Positions 43,451 through 50,601 of a stretch of 64,000 nt of DNA are shown piece by piece. The notes beneath the pieces were generated by a model, which saw only the letters and a list, made by a program, of their open reading frames with translations, was not told the origin of the DNA and did not search any database. Both the position numbers and the translations under genes were made by a program. Positions within the stretch are counted from its first letter, which is position 1. Every line of letters begins with the position of its first letter. The DNA comes from Devosia sp. Root685 (lineage in GTDB: Bacteria > Pseudomonadota > Alphaproteobacteria > Rhizobiales > Devosiaceae), in contig NZ_LMHK01000003.1 of NCBI RefSeq assembly GCF_001427875.1, positions 372,001 through 436,000 on the forward strand, written 5' to 3'.

Positions 43451-43717
43451 GTGGCAATCTTTGGCAAAAGGGCGGAGCGGATCGGCTGGTGGCAACTGAC
43501 GCTGCCCGAACACATTGTCATGCTCTCCATGACAGTCGAGCCGCAAGCCGAGGTCGAATGGCTGATCCAGCGGACGCTCTGTTTCCACCGCCTGGCCGAA
43601 ATCACGCCCAGAGGCTTGAAACTTACCCATCTCGGACGCCGCATCATTGCTGAACGGCACGGCCTGCCGGTGGTGGTTGGCCGCGACGGAAACCAAAACA
43701 TGCTTGACCGGTGCTAA
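43451..43717 (+). CDS. Small hypothetical protein
   Basis: Not recognised. 88 residues from a GTG at 43451 with GGAG 6 nt upstream; a GTG at 43439 would add four residues. The sequence (AIFGKRAERIGWWQLTLPEHIVMLSMTV) mixes strands and helices and ends in a basic segment GLKLTHLGRRIIAERHGLPVVVGRDG. The open frame lies between a terminator and the pRiA4b ORF-3 gene with only a 21-nt gap to the latter, so it may be its upstream partner. Coding status is uncertain. Confidence 0.4.
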   Translation: MAIFGKRAERIGWWQLTLPEHIVMLSMTVEPQAEVEWLIQRTLCFHRLAEITPRGLKLTHLGRRIIAERHGLPVVVGRDGNQNMLDRC

Positions 43718-43738
43718 ACCGGCGGTTCAGATTGGCTT

Positions 43739-44353
43739 ATGCCCGATCCAAAGGCCCTGCAAGTCACCATTTCGCTCGATGATGTGAAGCCCAGAGTCTG
43801 GCGCCGGTTGCTCGTGCCGCTCGATTGGGACCTTGAAAAGCTGCACCTTGCCATTCAGGCGGCTTTCAACTGGTGCAATTCCCATCTCAGTCAATTCGAG
43901 ATTGACGACGTTGTCTACGGCGACAGGGCGCTGCTCGACGATGACGGGTTCGAAGATGAGGGTGAAGAGGGGATCGTCGAATATATCGGCTTTCCCGTCG
44001 CGAACCTGCTCGAAAAAGGTCCGTTCTACTATCGCTACGATTTCGGCGACGATTGGCAGCACTCGGTGACCATCGACAAGCTGGTGACGTTGGACGCTCC
44101 GCCCGAACATGCCGTCTGTGTCGCCGGGGCGCAGGCAAGGCCGCCTGAGGATGTTGGTGGCGCGCTTGGCTACGAGGCGTTCCTCGAAGTCATGGCCGAT
44201 CCCAAGCATGAGGACTATGCCCACCTCAAGCGTTGGAGCGGCGGGAATTTCGATCCGAAATGGTTCGATATCGATCGGATCAATCTCGACCTGAGCCACG
44301 CGCTTGAGCCGGACGTGAAGCGTCCCCGCCATCAGCCGCGGCGCAAGGTTTAG
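43739..44353 (+). CDS. Plasmid pRiA4b ORF-3 family protein
   Basis: 204 residues with the family pattern: VTISLDDVKPRVWRRLLVP, LEKLHLAIQAAFNW, HLSQFEI, FYYRYDFGDDWQHSVTID (the GDDW core) and a C-terminal ALGYEAFLEVMADPKHEDY segment. The family is common on rhizobial chromosomes and plasmids; function is not established, though it is often found near mobile or regulatory genes. Its ATG start lies just after a small hypothetical gene. Converges on gcrA with a shared terminator. Confidence 0.9.
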   Translation: MPDPKALQVTISLDDVKPRVWRRLLVPLDWDLEKLHLAIQAAFNWCNSHLSQFEIDDVVYGDRALLDDDGFEDEGEEGIVEYIGFPVANLLEKGPFYYRYDFGDDWQHSVTIDKLVTLDAPPEHAVCVAGAQARPPEDVGGALGYEAFLEVMADPKHEDYAHLKRWSGGNFDPKWFDIDRINLDLSHALEPDVKRPRHQPRRKV

Positions 44354-44378
44354 ACGCGTGGTGATAGAGCACAAACAA

Positions 44379-44411
44379 AAAGGGCGCCTCGCGGGCGCCC
44401 TTTGTTTTTTT
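44379..44411. terminator. Bidirectional terminator between the pRiA4b ORF-3 gene and gcrA
   Basis: Stem AAAGGGCGCC / GGCGCCCTTT with a TCGCG loop, GTTTTTTT on the plus side and TTTTTGTTTG on the minus side. It resembles the pckA terminator stem closely. Confidence 0.92.
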
Positions 44412-44427
44412 GTGAAGCTGCCGGAAA

Positions 44428-45000
44428 TCAGCGCTTCTTCTTGTCCAGCTGGTGATAGGCCCGGCGCGAGTGGAAATCGCAATAGGGACCGGTTTCGAGG
44501 CTATGCTGGCCGCAGAAATAAAAATCTTTGCTGAGCGGGTCGCCGATCGGCCACTTGCAGGTGTGCTCGTTGAGCTGCAGCAGCGACAGGCGCTTGTCTT
44601 CTGGAATGAACAGCTCCTGGCTCGCCGGAGCGACATAAAGCTCGGCGTCCATCTGCGGCGACATGGCAAGGGCGGTCGCGCCCATGACCTGCGGGCGCGG
44701 CATCACCGAAGGACGCGGCTTGGCAGCCGCTGCCATGGTGCTGGCACCGGCAGAAATGCTGGGACCCGAAGGACGGCGCGGCGCCTGGCGCGGGGCCGGG
44801 CGGGCACGTGGGGTCGTATTGGTGGGCTTGGCGCGGGCGGACAGTTTCAGGCGGTGCACCTTGCCGATGACGGCATTTCGGGTGACGCCTTCGCCCAATT
44901 CGCCGGCGATCTGGCTGGCGCTCAAGCCTTCCATCCAAAGCTTCTTGAGAAGCTCGACACGCTCGTCGGTCCAACCGTTGGGTTGCGCTCCGGAAACCAT
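44428..45000 (-). CDS. gcrA: Cell-cycle regulator GcrA
   Basis: 190 residues. The N-terminal DNA-binding helix-turn-helix WTDERVELLKKLWMEGLSASQIAGELGEGVTRNAVIGKVHRL is the GcrA signature; a Pro/Ala-rich linker follows and the conserved C-terminal domain has HTCKWPIGDP, FYFCG and YCDFH cysteines and histidines that contact sigma-70. GcrA recruits RNA polymerase to promoters carrying CcrM-methylated GANTC sites. Start: ATG at 45000, or a TTG at 45006 that has AGGA at the better 7-nt spacing. The upstream region has four GANTC sites and a CtrA-like box. Confidence 0.95.
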   Translation of the reverse strand: MVSGAQPNGWTDERVELLKKLWMEGLSASQIAGELGEGVTRNAVIGKVHRLKLSARAKPTNTTPRARPAPRQAPRRPSGPSISAGASTMAAAAKPRPSVMPRPQVMGATALAMSPQMDAELYVAPASQELFIPEDKRLSLLQLNEHTCKWPIGDPLSKDFYFCGQHSLETGPYCDFHSRRAYHQLDKKKR

Positions 45001-45010
45001 CGTCAAGTTA

Positions 45011-45209
45011 GAATCCTTTTCTATGCCGCCAAAGTGGCCTGGCAGCCTTTTTCGACTCTACAGCTCGTATGCTGAGTGGGCCCGCCACACGATATCTCGT
45101 GTTCCCCAACGAGTTAGACATTACGCTATGGCAGGAATCAGGATCAAGAGTCGGGGGCATTTTCCCCCCAAAAATCAGTGGTTAATTTTGCGCTAACAAT
45201 CATTGAGTC
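45011..45209. promoter_or_regulatory. gcrA/argD divergent region: four GANTC sites and a CtrA-like box
   Basis: GANTC occurs at 45011, 45135, 45148 and 45205, about five times the chance density over 200 nt. At 45182-45197 the sequence TTAATTTTGCGCTAAC matches the full CtrA site TTAA-N7-TTAAC with one mismatch. The 366-nt gap 45001-45366 otherwise shows only AT-rich promoter-like DNA. GANTC is the CcrM target; CtrA represses gcrA in Caulobacter. Function here is inferred. Confidence 0.5.
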
Positions 45210-45366
45210 AAATCAGGCACTTGGGCCCGAGAGCGTTGACTTAGCGGGTAAAAACCGCCTATTTCTTCGCACCAAACGCGCTGCCCCTGAGCAGCGTTTT
45301 TGATTTGTGTGGCAGGTTTGCCACGCTTTCTCGTCCAACCTCCCGAACCTGAAAGGGAAGATATCC

Positions 45367-46566
45367 ATGTCTGCGCTCTATGCCACCTACGCCCGTTCCG
45401 AAGTTTCGTTCGAGCGCGGCGAAGGCATGCGCCTTTTCGACCAGCATGGACGAGAATATCTCGACTTTCATTCGGGCGTGGCGGTCAATGCCCTGGGCCA
45501 TGGCGACGCGCATCTCGTGAGCGCGCTGAAGGCGGCCGCCGACAAGGTCTGGCACACCGCCAACACCTTCACCATTCCCGAGCAGGAACGGCTCGGCCAG
45601 CGGCTGGTTGACGCCACCTTTGCCGACGCGGTCTTCTTTACCAATTCGGGCGCTGAAGCCATTGAATGCGCCATCAAGACGGCGCGGCATTATTTCTGGG
45701 CCAAGGGCCAGCCCGAACGCTTCGAAGTCATCGCCTTTTCCGGCTCCTTCCATGGCCGCACGCTCGGCACGATCGCGGCCGGCGGCAATCCCGACTATCT
45801 CGAAGGCTTTGGGCCTCCGGCGCCCGGCTTCAAGCATGCCAAGCCCGGCGATCTGGAATCGGTGAAAGCGCTGATCACGCCGCAAACCTGTGCCATCCTG
45901 ATCGAACCCGTGCAGGGCGAGGGCGGGGTGACCGCCATGACCAGTGAATTCATGCAGGGTCTGCGCAAGCTTTGCGACGACAATGACATGCTGCTCATTC
46001 TCGACGAAGTGCAGTGCGGCTTTGGCCGGACCGGGCGCTTCTTTGCCTTTGAATGGAGCGGCATCACCCCCGACATCGTGGCCGTGGCCAAGGCTATCGG
46101 CGGCGGCTTCCCGCTTGGCGCCTGCCTTGCCAAGGGCGATGTGGCAGCTTCCATGGTGCCCGGCACGCATGGCTCCACCTATGGCGGCAATCCCTTGGCG
46201 ACGGCCGTGGGCAATGCCGTGCTCGACCGCGTGCTGGCGCCCGGTTTCATCGACAATGTCAACGTCATGGGCCAGCGTCTCGCCTGGCACCTGCAGCAAT
46301 TGGCGCAAAAATATCCCGACTATGTGCTGGAGCTGCGCGGCAAGGGCCTGCTTGCTGGCATCAAGCTCTCGACCCCGGTGCGCGATATGGTGACGCGTCT
46401 GCGCGACGACCATCAGTTCCTCTGCATCGGTGCGGGCGACAATGTGCTGCGTCTTTTGCCGCCGCTGATCGTTTCCGAGGCCGATATCGAACTGGCCATG
46501 GCAAAGATCTCAGCGGCCTTCGACGCCATCGAGGCGGAAGCGGCTGCCGCGCCCGCTGCGAGCTGA
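45367..46566 (+). CDS. argD: Acetylornithine aminotransferase
   Basis: 399 residues of the class III PLP aminotransferase family. Visible: TNSGAEAIECAIKTAR (phosphate-binding), SFHGRTLG, the Asp of ILDEVQCGFGRTG and the PLP lysine in AVAKAIGGGFPLGA. It makes N-acetylornithine from N-acetylglutamate semialdehyde in arginine synthesis and may also act in lysine synthesis. argD-argF-hslO order is conserved in Rhizobiales, which favours ArgD over other class III aminotransferases. The ATG at 45367 has AAGGGAAG upstream. Confidence 0.95.
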   Translation: MSALYATYARSEVSFERGEGMRLFDQHGREYLDFHSGVAVNALGHGDAHLVSALKAAADKVWHTANTFTIPEQERLGQRLVDATFADAVFFTNSGAEAIECAIKTARHYFWAKGQPERFEVIAFSGSFHGRTLGTIAAGGNPDYLEGFGPPAPGFKHAKPGDLESVKALITPQTCAILIEPVQGEGGVTAMTSEFMQGLRKLCDDNDMLLILDEVQCGFGRTGRFFAFEWSGITPDIVAVAKAIGGGFPLGACLAKGDVAASMVPGTHGSTYGGNPLATAVGNAVLDRVLAPGFIDNVNVMGQRLAWHLQQLAQKYPDYVLELRGKGLLAGIKLSTPVRDMVTRLRDDHQFLCIGAGDNVLRLLPPLIVSEADIELAMAKISAAFDAIEAEAAAAPAAS

Positions 46567-46695
46567 GCACCATGTTGACGTTTTATCATTTTGGACGGCG
46601 GCGACGCGGTTTGTTTCCTCCGCCTGATTAGCGGAGCGTCGATAACCGCGGCTGCGGCCGCCCCTCTTTATATGCGTCATGAAAGCACCCGGCCC

Positions 46696-47628
46696 ATGAA
46701 GACGACCGGTACTCCGAACCATTTTCTCTCGATCGACGATTTTTCCTATGCCGAACTGCGCGGCATGCTCAACCAGGCTAACGCGCTGAAAGCCCGCCTT
46801 AGGGATGGCGACCGGCCACAGCTCCTCAAGGACAAGGTGCTGGCCATGATCTTTGAGCGCCAGTCCACCCGCACCCGCGTCTCCTTTGATGTCGGCATGC
46901 GCCAGCTCGGCGGCGAGACCATCATGCTCTCGGGCCAGGAAATGCAGCTTTCGCGCGAGGAAACCCTCTCCGATACCGCCAAGGTCTTGAGCCGCTATGT
47001 CGATGCGATCATGATCCGCATCCTTTCCCATGCCGATCTGCTCGAACTTTCGGAAGCGGCCACCGTGCCGGTGATCAATGGCCTGACGCGCCGCGCGCAT
47101 CCGTGCCAGATCATGGCCGATCTCATGACTTTCGAAGAGCATCGCGGGCCGATCAAGGGCGCGAAGGTCGCCTGGGTCGGGGACAGCAATAATGTGCTGC
47201 ACTCCTGGGTGAACGCGGCCGAGCTTTTCGAATGCGAGCTGACCATTGCGGTTCCGGACGAATATAGCCCGGAAAAGGACCTGATGCTCGACATCAACCG
47301 GGCCGGCAAATATGTGAAGCTGATCGAAGATCCGCGCGAAGCCGTGGCCGGGGCTGATCTCGTCATCACCGATACTTGGGTCTCGATGGGTGATGTGGAC
47401 GTGGCCGAGCGCCGCCGGGTCTTGAAACCCTATCAGGTGAACACCAATTTGATGGCCTTGGCGGACAAGAACGCCTTGTTCATGCACGACCTGCCAGCCC
47501 ATCGCGGCGACGAGGTGACCGACGAGGTCATCGACGGGCCGCAATCGGTCGTGTGGGACGAGGCCGAAAACCGCCTGCACGCCCAGAAAGCCATTTTGTG
47601 CTGGGCCTTCGGGGTCGAAACGAACTAG
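46696..47628 (+). CDS. argF: Ornithine carbamoyltransferase with variant HDLP motif
   Basis: 310 residues. Carbamoyl-phosphate site [15 protein letters not shown] and [11 protein letters not shown], and the ornithine-loop DTWVSMGD, are intact. The normally invariant HCLP motif reads HDLP here (His264-Asp265, codon GAC at 47488), followed by the usual PAHRGDEV. The cysteine contacts ornithine in known OTCases, so this is a real oddity, though genomic context (argD upstream, hslO downstream) still says OTCase. An ATG 24 nt upstream is possible. Confidence 0.93.
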   Translation: MKTTGTPNHFLSIDDFSYAELRGMLNQANALKARLRDGDRPQLLKDKVLAMIFERQSTRTRVSFDVGMRQLGGETIMLSGQEMQLSREETLSDTAKVLSRYVDAIMIRILSHADLLELSEAATVPVINGLTRRAHPCQIMADLMTFEEHRGPIKGAKVAWVGDSNNVLHSWVNAAELFECELTIAVPDEYSPEKDLMLDINRAGKYVKLIEDPREAVAGADLVITDTWVSMGDVDVAERRRVLKPYQVNTNLMALADKNALFMHDLPAHRGDEVTDEVIDGPQSVVWDEAENRLHAQKAILCWAFGVETN

Positions 47629-47666
47629 GCGCTTTTTTTCGCGCCGCCGTTCCTTTTCTGCATCGT

Positions 47667-47690
47667 GTCATCCCCGCGTAAGCGGGGATT
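47667..47690. repeat. Half copy of a family A-like palindrome
   Basis: GTCATCCCCGCGTAAGCGGGGATT, a single self-complementary arm in the argF-hslO gap. Confidence 0.6.
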
Positions 47691-47777
47691 TCCGCTTTGG
47701 CGGACATGGTGGCGTTGCAGGATTGGAGAGTGGCGCGTTTCGCTCCCGGGGCGTAGCCTCACCTGAAAGCCTGACCG

Positions 47778-48791
47778 ATGACCACGGAACCGACGACCAT
47801 GACCGATAGCTTCCTTTCCGCCATGGGCCTTGATCGCCCCGAAACCGGCGATGATGCCGTGGTGCCCTTCACGCTCGAAAAGCTCGATACCCGCGGCCGC
47901 ATCCTGCATCTGGGCCCTTCGCTCGACGCTATCCTGTCGCGCCACAATTATCCCGCTCCCGTCGCTCGCCTTCTCGGCGAGGCCGTGGTGCTGACCGCGC
48001 TCATCGGCTCGTCGCTCAAGTTCGAAGGCAAGCTGATCTTGCAAACCCAGACCGATGGTCCGGTCAATCTGATCGTCGTCGATTTCGACGCGCCCGACGG
48101 CATGCGCGGCTATGCCCGCTTTGACCATGACATGGTGCTGAAAGCAGCCGAGGAAGGCCGCACCAGCCCCGCCGAAATGCTCGGCAAGGGGCATCTGGCC
48201 ATGACCATCGATCAGGGGGCCCATACCGAGCGCTATCAGGGCATCGTCGCGCTCGATGGGCATAATCTTGAAGAGGTTGCCCATACCTATTTCATGCAGT
48301 CCGAACAGATCCCGACCCAGCTGCGGCTCGCCGTGGCGCAGATGTCGGTCAAGGGCGATCACCGGCCGCGTTGGCGCGCCGGCGGCATGCTGATCCAGCA
48401 TCTGCCCGAAGGCGGCCAGGCGCGCATGGCCGATCTCCCGGGCGACGGCAATTTCGACAATCCGGACCACGACTTTCAGGAAGCCGACGGCTGGTCCGAA
48501 GCCCGCTCCATGCTGGCAACGGTCGCGGACGTTGAACTGGCCGATCCCGAGGTTTCGCCCGAACGGCTGCTGTTCCGGCTCTACCACGAAACCGGCGTGC
48601 GGGTTTTCCCGCCCATGCCGCTTGAAGAGCGCTGCACCTGTTCGGCCGACCGGATCGAAGAAATGCTCGCCAATAACTTCACTGATGAAGAGCGCGGCGA
48701 TATGGCCGTCAACGGCGAGATCGAAGTGGTCTGCGAGTTTTGCTCGTCGGCCTATCGGTTTAACCCGCATCAGTTTCAAGTGAAGCACTAA
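47778..48791 (+). CDS. hslO: Redox-regulated chaperone Hsp33
   Basis: 337 residues. The N-terminal substrate-binding domain is followed by the zinc-binding redox switch CTC...CEFC near the C-terminus (RCTCS and VCEFCS), whose four cysteines release zinc and form disulfides on oxidation, turning on holdase activity. Start is at 47778 (ATG); a second ATG 21 nt downstream is possible. Co-oriented with argD and argF, as in other Rhizobiales. A strong terminator follows. Confidence 0.95.
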   Translation: MTTEPTTMTDSFLSAMGLDRPETGDDAVVPFTLEKLDTRGRILHLGPSLDAILSRHNYPAPVARLLGEAVVLTALIGSSLKFEGKLILQTQTDGPVNLIVVDFDAPDGMRGYARFDHDMVLKAAEEGRTSPAEMLGKGHLAMTIDQGAHTERYQGIVALDGHNLEEVAHTYFMQSEQIPTQLRLAVAQMSVKGDHRPRWRAGGMLIQHLPEGGQARMADLPGDGNFDNPDHDFQEADGWSEARSMLATVADVELADPEVSPERLLFRLYHETGVRVFPPMPLEERCTCSADRIEEMLANNFTDEERGDMAVNGEIEVVCEFCSSAYRFNPHQFQVKH

Positions 48792-48796
48792 ACCTT

Positions 48797-48853
48797 TCAG
48801 GCGCCAAGAATATATTTGCCATCTATTCTTCGGCGCCTGACTTGAATTTTTTT
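48797..48853 (+). terminator. Rho-independent terminator of the argD-argF-hslO unit
   Basis: Long stem TCAGGCGCCAAGAATA / TATTCTTCGGCGCCTGA with one bulged C and an 11-nt loop, followed after 6 nt by seven T. Confidence 0.85.
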
Positions 48854-48908
48854 CGAGCCTCGGCAAAATTGCTCTCATAGGGTCAGCACGGGGGAGAGCT
48901 GCATCCAA

Positions 48909-49625
48909 ATGAATGCCGATTTGATGTTGACCATCGAAGCGCTGCAGAACGAGGAAAGCCAGGGTGGCGTTCATGCGGTGGTGCTCGACGCCATCCGTCA
49001 CTATGGCTTTGAACGGTTCATCATTTCCGGCCTGCCCGATCGCGGCATGGACGTGCGGCCCTTCGTGCTGCTCTCGGGCTGGGATGACGAATGGTACCAG
49101 CGCTATACCGATCTTGGTTATGTTCACCTCGATCCGGTGGCGCGCAACTGCTTTGCCACCACCTTGCCTTTCGACTGGTCAGCCGCGCCCTATGATCGGG
49201 CCGAAGATATCGCCGCGCGGCGCGTCATGAACGAAGCGCATGATTTCGGCATGGATGAGGGCCTTTGCGTCCCGGTTCATCTCGAAGGCGGCATGCAGGG
49301 CGTCGTCTCGCTCGTCGGGCGGACCGATTGGCTCGATGAAAAGCAGCGCCTCGAATTGCATATGCTGGCGCTCTATGCCCATGGCCGGCTGCGCTTCCTC
49401 AATACCCTCAACAAGCCGCCCGTCCGGCGCTTGATAACACCGCGCGAAGCCGAAGTGCTCAAATGGGTCGCGGCGGGAAAGACTGCCTCGGAGATTGCCG
49501 ATATCACCGGCATGTCCCCGCGCACGGTCAATCAGCATTGCGAAAATGCCCAGCGGCGCCTCGGCACCAATAATCGCCTCCACACCGTCGTCGAAGCGCT
49601 GCGCCAGAACCTCATCGTGCTTTAG
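48909..49625 (+). CDS. LuxR-family AHL-responsive regulator
   Basis: 238 residues. The autoinducer-binding domain (about 15-160) keeps the invariant positions of true AHL receptors: Trp and Tyr in DDEWYQRY, Asp-Pro in HLDPVAR, Trp in FDW and Gly in FGMDEGL. A LuxR helix-turn-helix follows (about 170-235): LTPREAEVLKWVAAGKTASEIADITGMSPRTVNQH-type. GGGGGAGAG ribosome site. The next gene is a LuxI-family synthase, so this is a complete quorum-sensing pair. The stop codon TAG is the first three bases of a long inverted repeat. Confidence 0.93.
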   Translation: MNADLMLTIEALQNEESQGGVHAVVLDAIRHYGFERFIISGLPDRGMDVRPFVLLSGWDDEWYQRYTDLGYVHLDPVARNCFATTLPFDWSAAPYDRAEDIAARRVMNEAHDFGMDEGLCVPVHLEGGMQGVVSLVGRTDWLDEKQRLELHMLALYAHGRLRFLNTLNKPPVRRLITPREAEVLKWVAAGKTASEIADITGMSPRTVNQHCENAQRRLGTNNRLHTVVEALRQNLIVL

Positions 49626-49769
49626 GGTGTGTGGGGCTTCAGGTGATATCTGGCTGCAAACGGCACCTTTCCGCGCTTCCGGTCCTCACGTACCCAAACG
49701 TACGCTCCGGTCCGGGTCTCGAAAGGCACCGTTTTCGCTCAGACCTGACCTAAATCCCCACACACCCTA
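49623..49769. repeat. 147-nt inverted-repeat element between luxR- and luxI-like genes
   Basis: Perfect 14-bp outer arms TAGGGTGTGTGGGG (49623-49636) and CCCCACACACCCTA (49756-49769), with imperfect inner arms (CTTCAGGT/ACCTGACC; AACGGCACCTTTCC/CGAAAGGCACCGTT) and an ACGTACCCAAACGTACG centre. The whole element can fold into one long hairpin. Its first bases are the LuxR stop codon. The remainder of the gap, 49770-49946, is AT-richer and should hold the synthase promoter; no convincing lux box was found. Confidence 0.85.
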
Positions 49770-49946
49770 GAAAACGGGACCGGCGGTCCGCGCTTTTGGG
49801 CGTCCGGCAGCGACTCAATTTTCGAAAAAAGCCGCATATTTTCGCCGGAAACGCCCCCCTGGCTATTGGGAGATTTGCCGATTTCCAGCCATGCAGCCGG
49901 CGTGCCAAATGCTGCCCAACGATGCAGGCAGCTTGGGGGCAAGGGA

Positions 49947-50591
49947 ATGCAAGTGCATATCATCCGCGCGCCGGTCAGCGGTGGCGCTTCTCCACTGCTC
50001 GAGGAGAATTTTCGCCTGCGTCACAGGATTTTCGTTGATCTACAGGGCTGGAGCGAATTGCGCCGGCCCGACGGGCGCGATGTCGATGATTTCGACAATG
50101 CGGATGCCACCCATATTCTTCTCACCGATGGTGATGAACTCGTTGGCGGCTCGCGTATCACCCCGCTCAACAGACCAAACTTGCTGCAGACAGTCTTTAA
50201 CGGTCTTGTGCTTGGAAACCTCCCCGCCGACCCCTCGCTTGGGGCCGATTGGACGCGCTTTTATGTTCGTCCCGATCGACGCGAAGGCCGGCGGCGCGCA
50301 CCCGAGTCTGCAGCCCTTTTCTGCGCGATGATGGAATATGCCCTTTCCGAGGGCTTTACCTTCATCACCTTCGTTTCCTCTCTGTCCATGGTGGAGCTCG
50401 GCACCAGTGTGGGCTGGAGGATTACCCCGCTCGGAGCACCGGTCCTGGTCGACGGCAAGGCCACTGTCGCCGCCTGGATCGAGGTTTCCGAGCAGGCCCT
50501 CTACAATGTGCGGCGGGCCACCGGGATGAGCCAAGCGCTCATCCCGGCCTCCGCGCTGCGACGAGGTTCGGTCGGGGTTGTGACGGCCTGA
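49947..50591 (+). CDS. LuxI-family acyl-homoserine lactone synthase
   Basis: 214 residues. Conserved LuxI residues are visible: Arg and Phe in FRLRHRIFVDLQGW (with the Gly-Trp), the Asp pair in DVDDFDNADATHIL, Arg in GGSRITPL, and WTRFYV in place of the usual E-x-S-R-F, with Asp for Glu. It makes an AHL from SAM and an acyl-ACP (or acyl-CoA). ATG at 49947 preferred over an upstream start at 49866. Its neighbour upstream is the cognate LuxR; a glycosyltransferase starts 10 nt after its stop. Confidence 0.9.
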   Translation: MQVHIIRAPVSGGASPLLEENFRLRHRIFVDLQGWSELRRPDGRDVDDFDNADATHILLTDGDELVGGSRITPLNRPNLLQTVFNGLVLGNLPADPSLGADWTRFYVRPDRREGRRRAPESAALFCAMMEYALSEGFTFITFVSSLSMVELGTSVGWRITPLGAPVLVDGKATVAAWIEVSEQALYNVRRATGMSQALIPASALRRGSVGVVTA

Positions 50592-50601
50592 CGGTAGCGC
50601 C

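Noticed and set aside
49770-49946. A lux box upstream of the AHL synthase
   Set aside because: A loosely symmetrical CCCCCTGGC...TGCCG stretch near 49856-49880 is too weak to call an operator.
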